DNA of 64,000 nucleotides. It comes from UBA2882 sp051877575. Its GTDB lineage: Bacteria > Bacillota > Clostridia > Lachnospirales > Lachnospiraceae. How positions within the stretch are numbered: the first letter of the stretch is position 1; each line of letters begins with the position of its first letter. The stretch is from the NCBI GenBank assembly GCA_051877575.1, contig JBJEJA010000034.1:183919-247918 (forward strand), given 5' to 3'. Shown here piece by piece: positions 53,219 through 61,336 of the stretch. The position numbers and the translations under genes were made by a program. The notes below the pieces were generated by a model, which was not told where the DNA came from, ran no database searches, and saw only the letters and a list, made by a program, of their open reading frames with translations.

Positions 53219-54588
53219 AACACAATAACAGAGATCATATTCCATGGAATGCGATACAGGAGCGTGCAGGCAGGAATGTGGTATTTGTAAACGGAACAAA
53301 AGATTTTACCCTAGAGCAGGTATACGATAAACTTTTTCAAAAATCCTATGAGGAGTGGCTTGCAAAGGAGCGGAAAAAGAGTCGTGCTAAGGATGATCCA
53401 CCAACCTATTATGAGAAGATTGAAAAGGATAAAAAGAAACATTTATCCTACGAAATCATCTGGCAGATAGGGGATATGGATGATACCGGGTACGATACAG
53501 ACCACTTGTCAGCCATATGGGCGGAGGATGTTCTGTTACGGTTTGCAGAGCATCTGATGTATGAAGTGCCCAATGTGACTTATGTATCCAAGGAGAGGCT
53601 TGAAGACCCGGAGTGGAAACCGCCCTTTGAGGCAGGTGTGGTGATTACCAATTTTGCATTTAATGGAGATGAATCTACTCCCCACCTACACATGACATTT
53701 GTTCCCTATTCCGATAATTGCAGTCGTGGACAGAAAACCCAAAATGCATTGGCACAGACCTTTACGCGAATGGGTTATAAGACCACTATGGAGCAGGCAA
53801 GAGATGCCTCAGATGAGCTGGTGTGGCAGGATACACCGGAGGGGAGGAAGCCTCAGATGGTGCGTACAGCCTACGGCGCAGTTGAGTGGATAGAGGAGCA
53901 GAAGAATTGGATTGCAGAGGATATGGAAAAGAATATCGGATGGACTCGCTTTTACAAGGGTAAGAATGAGCGTGGCGATTTACTTCTTTCTGATTATCGA
54001 AGGGAGCGTGCGGCAGAGAAAGCATTGGAAGCGGAACGTGAGAAAGAAAGGCAAGAAAATGCCCTGCAGCATATTCAAACCCTGTCAGAGAAGACAATTA
54101 AAAAGCTGGATGAAGAGATATCCGCCAAGAATATGACGCTGGAATGCAAGGATGCCTTAATCGAGATTAGGAAATCCGATGTGGCAGAGTGGGAGCAGAA
54201 AGCGGAGTATTCCAAGTCGGAGTATCTGAAGGCAGATGAGCTTCTGACGGATAAAAAGAAGGAAGTGGAGCAGGCACAAGGGGAGCTTTCCAGAGTGACG
54301 GAGGAATTGGATGAAGCAACCCGTAAAAAGGGAATTGCAATGGATTTATACCATGCCCTATCAACTGATTCGGAGAACACGGATTTGTTTGATAAGGTGG
54401 TGGATTTAACCTACGAGAACGAACAGCTACGGAGCAAGATTCAGGTCTTGCAGGAGAAGCTGGAAAAAGCCTATGAATTCATGAAACAATTTGTAATCAA
54501 CGGAAGGAATATGCTGGATGTGTTCCGGGAGCGGATTGGTGAAGTAAAGGAGTGGGTGCATAGGAAGGTTGCCGGGATGGGACGGTAG
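53164..54588 (+). CDS. MobV-like (Mob/Pre) relaxase
   Basis: 474 residues. Motif I NLEHNNRDHIPW (H20, N21, R23) and motif III FNGDESTPHLHMTFVPYS with H174 and H176, the metal-binding HxH. The usual His before DE is Asn (N167). The C-terminal half (about 290-440) is a coiled coil. It nicks oriT and pilots the single strand into a helper conjugation pore. GGAGCG precedes ATG 53164. It makes the element mobilizable. Confidence 0.82.
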   Translation: MPDIYRTISGALFRAPNLEHNNRDHIPWNAIQERAGRNVVFVNGTKDFTLEQVYDKLFQKSYEEWLAKERKKSRAKDDPPTYYEKIEKDKKKHLSYEIIWQIGDMDDTGYDTDHLSAIWAEDVLLRFAEHLMYEVPNVTYVSKERLEDPEWKPPFEAGVVITNFAFNGDESTPHLHMTFVPYSDNCSRGQKTQNALAQTFTRMGYKTTMEQARDASDELVWQDTPEGRKPQMVRTAYGAVEWIEEQKNWIAEDMEKNIGWTRFYKGKNERGDLLLSDYRRERAAEKALEAEREKERQENALQHIQTLSEKTIKKLDEEISAKNMTLECKDALIEIRKSDVAEWEQKAEYSKSEYLKADELLTDKKKEVEQAQGELSRVTEELDEATRKKGIAMDLYHALSTDSENTDLFDKVVDLTYENEQLRSKIQVLQEKLEKAYEFMKQFVINGRNMLDVFRERIGEVKEWVHRKVAGMGR

Positions 54589-54593
54589 GGGAT

Positions 54594-54631
54594 GCCCCCA
54601 AGTGGTAGGGATGCTGCTTGGGGTGTTTTTG
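54594..54631 (+). terminator. Terminator after the relaxase
   Basis: CCCCAAG with CTTGGGG across a loop of about 14 bases, followed by TGTTTTT. Confidence 0.7.
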
Positions 54632-54633
54632 TA

Positions 54634-54677
54634 TTTACAAATAACAGTACTTATGCTAAAATTGAATAAAAATTCAA
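54634..54677 (+). promoter_or_regulatory. Promoter and TetR-type operator
   Basis: TTTACA (54634-54639), 17 bases, TAAAAT (54657-54662) with extended TGC. The palindrome TTGAAT-AAAA-ATTCAA (54662-54677) abuts the -10, suited to self-repression by the next gene. Confidence 0.55.
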
Positions 54678-54707
54678 TGAACAATCATTCAAAAAGAGGA
54701 AAATTAA

Positions 54708-55283
54708 TTGGAAACAAGAAAAGAGCAAAAAGAACGAAGAAGACAAGAAATAATAAATGCTGCGCTAGAGTTATTTGTTAGTAAGGGATATGCAGCTACA
54801 AAGGTAACAGATATTGCGAAGCGAGTAAATATGAGCACTGGATTAATGTTTCATTATTTTGAGTCCAAAGAAGCTTTATATGAAGAACTAGTCCGAATGG
54901 GTTTGGAAGGAACATCTTATCCAGGAACGCAGAAGTGTGAGCATGCAATAGATTATTTTGTGAAATTTACAGAAGAGTTATTTGAGTATATGAAAAAACA
55001 ACCTATTGTAGCAAAAATATTTGTGCTGATGGCAGAAGCACAACGAAGTGAAGCAACACCGGAGTATATCAGAGAAATAGCAATGAAAGTAAATACAATA
55101 GAACAATTTGTACCGATTGTCGAATGGGGACAGCAGGAAGGAACTATTAAGGAAGGTAATCCCTTGGTGATTTCCAATGCGTTTTGGTGTAGTATACAAG
55201 GAATTGCCGAACGCTATGCTACGAATCAAGAGGTTGAGTTACCAAATGCAGAGTGGATTGTTGATATTGTGAGAAAGAAATAG
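54708..55283 (+). CDS. TetR/AcrR-family regulator
   Basis: 191 residues from TTG 54708 (AGAGGA upstream). HTH at about 10-50: RRRQEIINAALELFVSKGYA, ATKVTDIAKRVNMSTGLMFH, YFESKEALYEELV. The ligand domain is variable. It leads an operon with an FAD oxidoreductase, a flavodoxin-ferredoxin and two small enzymes, and probably represses it until a small ligand arrives. Confidence 0.85.
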   Translation: METRKEQKERRRQEIINAALELFVSKGYAATKVTDIAKRVNMSTGLMFHYFESKEALYEELVRMGLEGTSYPGTQKCEHAIDYFVKFTEELFEYMKKQPIVAKIFVLMAEAQRSEATPEYIREIAMKVNTIEQFVPIVEWGQQEGTIKEGNPLVISNAFWCSIQGIAERYATNQEVELPNAEWIVDIVRKK

Positions 55284-55293
55284 TGAGGTGCAT

Positions 55294-56766
55294 ATGAAGA
55301 AGATAGTAATTATTGGTGGTGGAATTGCAGGAATGACAGCAGGAGTACTGTTACAGAAGGAGGGATTTACCACAGAGATTTATGAAAAGAATGCTTTGCC
55401 TGGAGGACAGTGTACCGGATGGAAGCGGGAAGGATACTTTATTGATAATTGTATTCACTGGCTTACCGGAACAAGACCAGGGAGTGCATTGCATGAACTT
55501 TGGAAAGAAATTGGTGCATTAGGCGATGATATAGAGCTGTATAAAAAAGAGATGTTCTTTTCTTCCAAGCTTAATGGTCAAACGTTAACCTTTTGGAGAG
55601 ATAAGGAAAGAACGCGTAAGGAAATGTTAGAATTGTCTCCGGAGGATGAAAAAGAAATAAATAAATTAATAGATTATGTATCTATGGCGGAAACTATGAC
55701 TGTTCCAGTTGAAAAACCATTTGATGCCATGAACCTTATTGATTATATGAAATTAGGTATGTCGATGAAGGCAATGGGAAAAGTGATGAAAGAGTATGGG
55801 AATATGGATATCAATGAACTGGCAATGCGTTTTAAACATCCATTAATTCAGCGTGCAATTGTTGATTATATGCCAAGCGGGTATCAGGCGTATGCTTTTC
55901 TTGTATCTTATGGAACAGTGACCGGAGGAAATGGTGATATACCGAAAGGTGGATCGTTGGCAATGTCACTTCGTATTGCTGAAAAATATAAAGAGTATGG
56001 TGGTGTAATACATACCAATGTGGGTGTAAAATCAATCTTGATAGACGGTACAATGGCAGAAGGGATTTTGTTAGAGAACGGAAGCAAAGTAGAGGCTGAT
56101 TATGTAATTTGTGCTTGCGATACCGATTATACATTCCGAAAACTATTGTCAGAAAAGTATATGCCAAAAGGTTTAAAGAAAATGTATGCAGACAGAGATA
56201 AATATCCGGTTAGTAGTGGATTTCAAATTGCTTATGCTGTAGATGGAGTATTTCCGGAATTGACAGGAACAAGAATATTTTCTTGCGATGATATGAGTGT
56301 GGGAAGTCAGACTGTGAAGCGTATGAGCATTCAGTCGTATGATTACGAACCTAATTTTGCGCCGGAAGGTAAAATGATTTTGCAAACTAATTTTTCACAG
56401 ACAGAATCCGATTATAAGTATTGGGAGTCACTTTATATAGACAAAGAGAGTTACGAAAAAAAGAAGACTGAAATTGCAGAACAGGCATTGCAAAGAGTTG
56501 AAAAAGAGTATCCATTTTTAACAGGGAAAATACATGTGATTGATGTATGGTCACCGATGACATATACAAGATATTGCAACTCTTATAAGGGTGCATATAT
56601 GAGTTTTGTAACTACTAAGCAGGCTAAGAGTATTACTGTGCCGGGAGTTGTAAAGGGACTTGATAATGTATTGCTGGCAAGTCAGTGGTTAATGGGACCG
56701 GGTGGACTTCCGACGGCAGCAGCTATGGGTAAATTTGCGGCATGGAGGATTATTAAGAGGAAATAA
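55294..56766 (+). CDS. FAD-dependent oxidoreductase, phytoene desaturase/carotene isomerase type
   Basis: 490 residues from ATG 55294. Dinucleotide site IVIIGGGIAGMTAGVLLQKE, then YEKNALPGGQCTGWKREG, and the C-terminal FAD motif LLASQWLMGPGGLPTAAAMG. This COG1233-type enzyme oxidises, desaturates or isomerises a lipid-like substrate. The cluster has no carotenoid genes, so the substrate is unknown. It starts 10 bases after the TetR stop and ends 2 bases before the EFR1 gene. Confidence 0.8.
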   Translation: MKKIVIIGGGIAGMTAGVLLQKEGFTTEIYEKNALPGGQCTGWKREGYFIDNCIHWLTGTRPGSALHELWKEIGALGDDIELYKKEMFFSSKLNGQTLTFWRDKERTRKEMLELSPEDEKEINKLIDYVSMAETMTVPVEKPFDAMNLIDYMKLGMSMKAMGKVMKEYGNMDINELAMRFKHPLIQRAIVDYMPSGYQAYAFLVSYGTVTGGNGDIPKGGSLAMSLRIAEKYKEYGGVIHTNVGVKSILIDGTMAEGILLENGSKVEADYVICACDTDYTFRKLLSEKYMPKGLKKMYADRDKYPVSSGFQIAYAVDGVFPELTGTRIFSCDDMSVGSQTVKRMSIQSYDYEPNFAPEGKMILQTNFSQTESDYKYWESLYIDKESYEKKKTEIAEQALQRVEKEYPFLTGKIHVIDVWSPMTYTRYCNSYKGAYMSFVTTKQAKSITVPGVVKGLDNVLLASQWLMGPGGLPTAAAMGKFAAWRIIKRK

Positions 56767-56768
56767 GG

Positions 56769-57533
56769 ATGGTAGGAATCTATTTTAGTGGCACTGGCAA
56801 TTCCAGATACGCAGCAGAATTGTTTTGTAATGAATATGATGAAGGGGCTAAAGCATTTTCGATAGAAGACGATGATATTACCCAGGTTGTGAAAAACGAA
56901 GAAATGCTTGTATTTGCATATCCCGTGCAATATAGTACTGTGCCGAAAATACTGCGTGATTTTATAATCGAAAATAAAGAACTCTGGGAGAGGAAGAAGG
57001 TTTTTGTTATTGCCACGATGGGATTGTTTAGTGGTGATGGTGCAGGTATTCTTGGGCGACTTTTGCAGAAATACGGAGCAGAAATACTAGGTGGATTGCA
57101 TCTTAAGATGCCAGATAGCATAGGCGATGAAAAAGTATTGAAGCGTCCACTGGAAAAGAATAAGGAGATTGTGAAGAAAGCGGAGCAGAAGATTAAGAAT
57201 GCCGTTCAACTTCTGCGGGCAGGGAAACCAACTCAAGAGGGAATTGGTATATTATATCGTATGGCAGGTTTCTTCGGACAAAGATTGTATTTTGGACATA
57301 AGACAAAGAATTATTCAGATAAACTGCGTGTGGATGAGGAAAAGTGTACAGGTTGTGGTAAGTGCGAGAAATTATGTCCTATGAATAATATAAAGGTTGT
57401 GGATAAGAAAGTGGTGGAGAATAAACAGTGTACTATGTGTTATAGGTGCATAAATAATTGCCCCAAGCAAGCTATGACTTTGCTGGGGAAAATGGTTGTG
57501 GAGCAGAGTGTGATAGAGAAATATTTAGGGTAA
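56769..57533 (+). CDS. EFR1-type flavodoxin-ferredoxin fusion
   Basis: 254 residues. N-terminal flavodoxin fold (MVGIYFSGTGNSRYAAELF with the FMN loop SGTGNS) and C-terminal bacterial 2x[4Fe-4S]: KCTGCGKCEKLCPMNN and QCTMCYRCINNCPKQA. It carries electrons from ferredoxin pools, plausibly to the upstream FAD enzyme, with which it is tightly linked. Confidence 0.85.
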   Translation: MVGIYFSGTGNSRYAAELFCNEYDEGAKAFSIEDDDITQVVKNEEMLVFAYPVQYSTVPKILRDFIIENKELWERKKVFVIATMGLFSGDGAGILGRLLQKYGAEILGGLHLKMPDSIGDEKVLKRPLEKNKEIVKKAEQKIKNAVQLLRAGKPTQEGIGILYRMAGFFGQRLYFGHKTKNYSDKLRVDEEKCTGCGKCEKLCPMNNIKVVDKKVVENKQCTMCYRCINNCPKQAMTLLGKMVVEQSVIEKYLG

Positions 57534-57544
57534 GGTGTGAACAA

Positions 57545-58069
57545 ATGGTACTGTTAGTGGTGGATACACAGAAATTGATAACCAATTCGGATTTGTATAA
57601 TTTTAGTGCGTTTGAAAATGCTGTAAAAACGTTAATTGCAGCAGCTAGAGAGAATAATGTTGAAGTTATTTATGTAAGACACGATGATGGTGTCGGTGCG
57701 GAATTGACAAAGGGAATACCTGGTTTTGAGATATATGAAGGTTTTGGTCCGCAGCCGGGTGAAAAGATTTTCGATAAGACAGTAAATAGTTCTTTTAAGG
57801 GGACCGGTTTGTTGGAATACTTGAGGGAGAAGAATGTCCGGACGGTAGCCGTTGTTGGATTGCAGACAGATTACTGTATTGATGCAACAATCAAGTGTGG
57901 ATTTGAACATGGTTTTAAAATGATTGTTCCTGAGAATGCGAATTCCACATTTGATAACGCTTTTATGACGGGAGAGCAAAGTTATAAGTATTATAACGAT
58001 TTTATGTGGAAGGGCAGATATGCGGAATGTATTTCTGTGGGGGAAATGATTGAGAGGATGAAGGGGTAA
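57545..58069 (+). CDS. Isochorismatase-like cysteine hydrolase
   Basis: 174 residues from ATG 57545. Catalytic triad visible: Asp in LLVVDTQ (D7), Lys in EKIFDKTVNSSF, Cys in GLQTDYCIDATIKCGF. It hydrolyses an amide- or ether-like bond in a small molecule; related enzymes include nicotinamidases. Starts 11 bases after the EFR1 stop, in the same operon. Confidence 0.83.
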   Translation: MVLLVVDTQKLITNSDLYNFSAFENAVKTLIAAARENNVEVIYVRHDDGVGAELTKGIPGFEIYEGFGPQPGEKIFDKTVNSSFKGTGLLEYLREKNVRTVAVVGLQTDYCIDATIKCGFEHGFKMIVPENANSTFDNAFMTGEQSYKYYNDFMWKGRYAECISVGEMIERMKG

Positions 58070-58076
58070 AGGCAGA

Positions 58077-58442
58077 ATGGAAGAAGTTATTAGAAAATAT
58101 TTTCAATGTTGGCTGGATAAAGACATCGATACTATAAAGGGAATTTTTAGCGATGACATTATTTACAGCGAGTGTTATGGTCCAGTATATAAAGGCATCG
58201 GTCAGATAATCAGATGGTTTGAGGATTGGAACCGGAAAGGTACTGTTTTGCAGTGGGATATAAAGCGGGTGCTTGTTTCTGGGAATACAGCTCTGGTGGA
58301 ATGGTATTTTAAGTGTAACTATGAAGGCAATGTGGATGGTTTTGACGGAGTTACCATTGCTGAGTTTGATGCAGATATGAAGATTTGCGATTTGAAGGAG
58401 TTTCAGTCGAAGGCAGAGCATTATTGTCCGTATGGGGAATAA
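58077..58442 (+). CDS. SnoaL/NTF2-like small protein
   Basis: 121 residues: the start VIRKYFQCWLDKDIDTIKGI with FSDDIIYSECYGPVYKGI, then VSGNTALVEWYFKCNYEG, is the NTF2-like/SnoaL cone fold. Members bind or isomerise small hydrophobic molecules. Last gene of the TetR operon. Confidence 0.7.
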   Translation: MEEVIRKYFQCWLDKDIDTIKGIFSDDIIYSECYGPVYKGIGQIIRWFEDWNRKGTVLQWDIKRVLVSGNTALVEWYFKCNYEGNVDGFDGVTIAEFDADMKICDLKEFQSKAEHYCPYGE

Positions 58443-58518
58443 TGGACACATTTTTATGAAAAGGTATAAGAGCCCCATTAAGTTTTGGTAAATAATTGAT
58501 AAACTGATGAATATTTAT

Positions 58519-58573
58519 GAGGGTTGTTGCAGAGTTAAGGATTATCTATCTGTTTTGCAATAACCCTCGTTTT
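58519..58573 (+). terminator. Terminator after the TetR operon
   Basis: GAGGGTT-GTTGCA pairs with TGCAA-TAACCCTC around about 24 bases, then GTTTT. The rest of the 58443-58742 gap is AT-rich promoter and repeat DNA. Confidence 0.6.
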
Positions 58574-58613
58574 AGATATATCTATTTATGTAAAGATAAA
58601 AATGAAATGAATA

Positions 58614-58628
58614 AAAAAGTGCATTTCA
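58614..58628 (+). repeat. Inverted repeat arm left of the AAA/TOPRIM pair
   Basis: AAAAAGTGCATTTCA, exact inverse of 60803-60817. It also lies in one of two imperfect direct repeats (58601-58627 and 58664-58690, 20 of 27 identical). Confidence 0.55.
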
Positions 58629-58682
58629 AAACAGGAAAAGCAACTATTTTTACACAAAATAGAGATGAAGTGAATAAAAAGG

Positions 58683-58710
58683 TTGACTTTCGTGCAAATT
58701 ACACTATAAT
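58683..58710 (+). promoter_or_regulatory. Promoter of the AAA/TOPRIM pair
   Basis: TTGACT (58683-58688), 16 bases, TATAAT (58705-58710). Confidence 0.7.
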
Positions 58711-58742
58711 ATATAATATAACATAGATGGAGTGTGGTTAAT

Positions 58743-60077
58743 ATGAAGATTAATAGCATTACAGTAGGTGGATTTAAGAATCTGAATACTACTAAATTAG
58801 AATTGGATAACATATGTGCAATTATTTCTCCAAACAACTATGGTAAATCCAACCTTTTAGAAGCAATTGATTTTGGATTTGATTTTATTCACGAATCGAG
58901 AAAAGGAAGAAAAAGCATGATGGGATGGGTAAGAGGGATCCCTTTGTGTTTGGCGTTGGAAAATTCTGAGTATAGATTTGAAATAGAATTTGAAGATGAA
59001 GAACTTGGAGAATACAAATATGTAAGATACGGTTTTTCTTTCAAATGGCATCGTGATGATGAAAAAGGTGATTGTATTACCGATGAATGGATTGAAACCA
59101 GGGAAAATACCAGTGTAAGGTACACTTCGTACTTAAAAAGAAAAGAAGGAAAATATAGAAAGAGCAAGTCAACAACGGCATATCGGAAGATTGAACTAGA
59201 CGGGTTACAGTTGGCAATCGACGTATTAGGATTAATAGAAGATATAGAGATTGTAAATGTTATAAATGCAATTCAAAAAATTGCATTTAGGGTATGTTCT
59301 TCTTTAGATTTAAGAGATAGGTATCAGCCATCACCATTGGAGTATATTGAAGATGAGGAAGATTCTATAAGGTTTGATGATACAGATGTTCCTAAGGCGT
59401 TGCAACGTTTAAAAAATAAAGCACCGGAACTTTATGAGTTGTTTGAAGAGTCATTATCTATAATGTTTCCGGAGTTTACGTCGATCAATTTAAATGAATA
59501 CACATTAACTGATCAAAATGTGGAACGACAAATGATGGTAACTGTTGCTGATAAGAAATTATCTGAAGAGGAGATTGAGAAGGAAATTCCCTTTAAACTT
59601 CGTGAACACATATATCGTTTGTTTGTTAAATGTGATTATATGAATCAGCCGTTAAGTATGGCTAATATGTCGACAGGAACTAAGAGAGTTATATGGTTGC
59701 TGGCCAATGCTTATATTGCTAACTATATGGAAGCAGGAATTGTTGGAATTGAAGAAATTGAGACCAGTATACATCCTAAAATGATGCGCCAGTTATTAGA
59801 AATAATAACTGAGGCGTTAGGAAATGCTCCATTAATAATCTCAAGTCATTCTCCATATTTGGTACAATACTTGAAGCCGGATAAAATATATATTGGCGTT
59901 CCGAACAATCGAGGAGTAGCGGAATTTAGAAGAATTCAAAAAAATAAAATGAAAGTTATTATATCAAATGCGAGAGATATGGGGCTTTCAGTTGGCGAGT
60001 ATTTATTTGAATTATTATCAGGTGATTCCGATTCTTATGAGACATTGGAAAGCTTTCTGGAGGTGCTCGATAGTTAA
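58743..60077 (+). CDS. AAA ATPase of the OLD/AAA_15 type, candidate defence sensor
   Basis: 444 residues from ATG 58743. ATPase core like SMC/OLD proteins: Walker A SPNNYGKSN (first Gly replaced by Ser at 29), signature LSMANMSTGTKRVIWLL, Walker B GIVGIEEIETSIHPKM (Glu where Asp is usual), switch His LIISSHSPYLVQYL. A long insertion (about 60-290) lies between. It overlaps the TOPRIM-like gene by one base (TAATG). ATPase plus TOPRIM pairs occur in PARIS, OLD/Gabija and RloAB systems; here it is a candidate. The changed Walker residues suggest a slow or regulated ATPase. Confidence 0.72.
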   Translation: MKINSITVGGFKNLNTTKLELDNICAIISPNNYGKSNLLEAIDFGFDFIHESRKGRKSMMGWVRGIPLCLALENSEYRFEIEFEDEELGEYKYVRYGFSFKWHRDDEKGDCITDEWIETRENTSVRYTSYLKRKEGKYRKSKSTTAYRKIELDGLQLAIDVLGLIEDIEIVNVINAIQKIAFRVCSSLDLRDRYQPSPLEYIEDEEDSIRFDDTDVPKALQRLKNKAPELYELFEESLSIMFPEFTSINLNEYTLTDQNVERQMMVTVADKKLSEEEIEKEIPFKLREHIYRLFVKCDYMNQPLSMANMSTGTKRVIWLLANAYIANYMEAGIVGIEEIETSIHPKMMRQLLEIITEALGNAPLIISSHSPYLVQYLKPDKIYIGVPNNRGVAEFRRIQKNKMKVIISNARDMGLSVGEYLFELLSGDSDSYETLESFLEVLDS

Positions 60078-60727
60078 TGGATAATTATACAGAAGGCATT
60101 GCTTTTATTCTTGAAGGAGCGACGGAAAAAGTATTTTATAAAGCGTATTTGGAATACCTAAGTGCTTTGGATGAAAAGACTTCGTTGCTTAGGAACAAAT
60201 TAACAGATGATGGAGAAATAATTTTCTGTTGGCAATCTGGTGAAAAAAAGATTCTTATCAAATTTTATGTTGTTGGCACCATAACGCAGATTGTTCATTC
60301 TGGTAAGTGGTTTCTTAATATGTGTAGTAAAAAATATAAAATGCCTTGGACTGTCTACTTGTGTTATGATACAGATTCTTCTAATTCAAATATAAGTAAG
60401 TTTTATGAAGGTGATTGGAAGATATTGAGGCAGGATTTAGAAAAATCAAAAACAACTACAATAGTTGATTTGGCTGCCAGTGCAGATATAGAAGATATTA
60501 TGCTTTATGATATTGAAAGTGTTTTAGCTTTTCTTGGTATTGCAATGCCTGTAAAGTTGGTTGGCAGAAAAGGCAAGGCAAAAATGAAAGCATTATATAG
60601 AAGCGCAGGAAGAGCTTATCATGAAGGCGAAAGAGCAAAAGATATGATATCTAAATTAGATTTTTCCAAGATAACACAAAGTGCACCTATTAAATTAGCG
60701 GAGCTAAAAGACCATTTGGCTAATTAG
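60077..60727 (+). CDS. TOPRIM-like effector candidate paired with the AAA ATPase
   Basis: 216 residues. AFILEGATEKVFYKAYLEYL matches the TOPRIM opening EGxTE (E13), and VYLCYDTDSSN gives a DxD; DIEDIMLYDI could be a further acidic site. The C-terminus is basic (KLVGRKGKAKMKALYRSAGR). TOPRIM partners of AAA_15 ATPases are nucleases or anticodon-directed effectors. Catalytic activity is inferred. One-base overlap with the ATPase indicates coupling. Confidence 0.6.
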   Translation: MDNYTEGIAFILEGATEKVFYKAYLEYLSALDEKTSLLRNKLTDDGEIIFCWQSGEKKILIKFYVVGTITQIVHSGKWFLNMCSKKYKMPWTVYLCYDTDSSNSNISKFYEGDWKILRQDLEKSKTTTIVDLAASADIEDIMLYDIESVLAFLGIAMPVKLVGRKGKAKMKALYRSAGRAYHEGERAKDMISKLDFSKITQSAPIKLAELKDHLAN

Positions 60728-60769
60728 AAATGAGTTCAACTTTTTGAACTTTAAAAGTTGAACTCATTT
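60728..60769. repeat. Perfect 17-bp hairpin repeat after the pair
   Basis: AAATGAGTTCAACTTTT (60728-60744) with its exact inverse (60753-60769), 8-base loop. It has no T run on the plus strand, so it is not a standard terminator. The 387-base gap (60728-61114) otherwise has no gene; it holds a short hairpin CGAAG/CTTCG near 60897-60915 and a repeated AATGACCAT. Confidence 0.6.
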
Positions 60770-60802
60770 AAAAAAAGGGGCAAATAGCAATAAAAAAGAA
60801 AA

Positions 60803-60817
60803 TGAAATGCACTTTTT
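60803..60817 (+). repeat. Inverted repeat arm right of the AAA/TOPRIM pair
   Basis: TGAAATGCACTTTTT, exact inverse of 58614-58628; the two arms bracket the two-gene module. Confidence 0.55.
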
Positions 60818-61114
60818 GGGAATCCTTTATTAATAATATGAAAGAAAGAAGGTGATAAAAATACGGGTACTGAACGAATGTGGCAACAAAAAAGCCGAAG
60901 CGGCAACTTCGACTAGTTGTTAATGACCATAAATGACCATTAGATTGTTTTGAATAGGTCTAATTTATCATTTATCATTCGAAAAATCAATCCCTAAACT
61001 GTTGTTCGACTTAATTGTAATTCCAAATCAGGTCATTATTTGTTCATATAAATTAGCCTAGCAGTATAAAATGTGACTGCTTAATTAAGTGCACCTAAAA
61101 ATGGAGGAGAAATT

Positions 61115-61330
61115 ATGAAATTAAAGGTATCTAAGGAATCTGCAAGCGGATTAAATACAGAATTTGTAAACGTAGAAACTGGTAGACACATCCCGTTAGA
61201 GCAGGCTGTTACGCAGATAAGCAAGGGTAATAAAAACTATGAAAATTATCAAGTGGTAAATAAATCTGATGGAACAACCTATATTCGTTCGAAGGCGGAC
61301 GGGATAAAGAAAAATAATATTGAGGAGTAA
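61115..61330 (+). CDS. Small protein, possibly DUF3892-like
   Basis: 71 residues with a good GGAGGAG site before ATG 61115. TGRHIPLEQAVTQISKGNKN and TTYIRSKADGIKKNN resemble the small DUF3892 family, which ends in a similar YxRT.xDG..xNL motif; the match is from memory and weak. It precedes the 308-residue gene by 6 bases, so they may act together. Function unknown. Confidence 0.45.
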   Translation: MKLKVSKESASGLNTEFVNVETGRHIPLEQAVTQISKGNKNYENYQVVNKSDGTTYIRSKADGIKKNNIEE

Positions 61331-61336
61331 GACAAG

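Noticed and set aside
58517..58726. 69-codon open frame between the TetR operon and the ATPase
   Set aside because: It spans a terminator hairpin, direct repeats and a consensus promoter, and has no good ribosome site.
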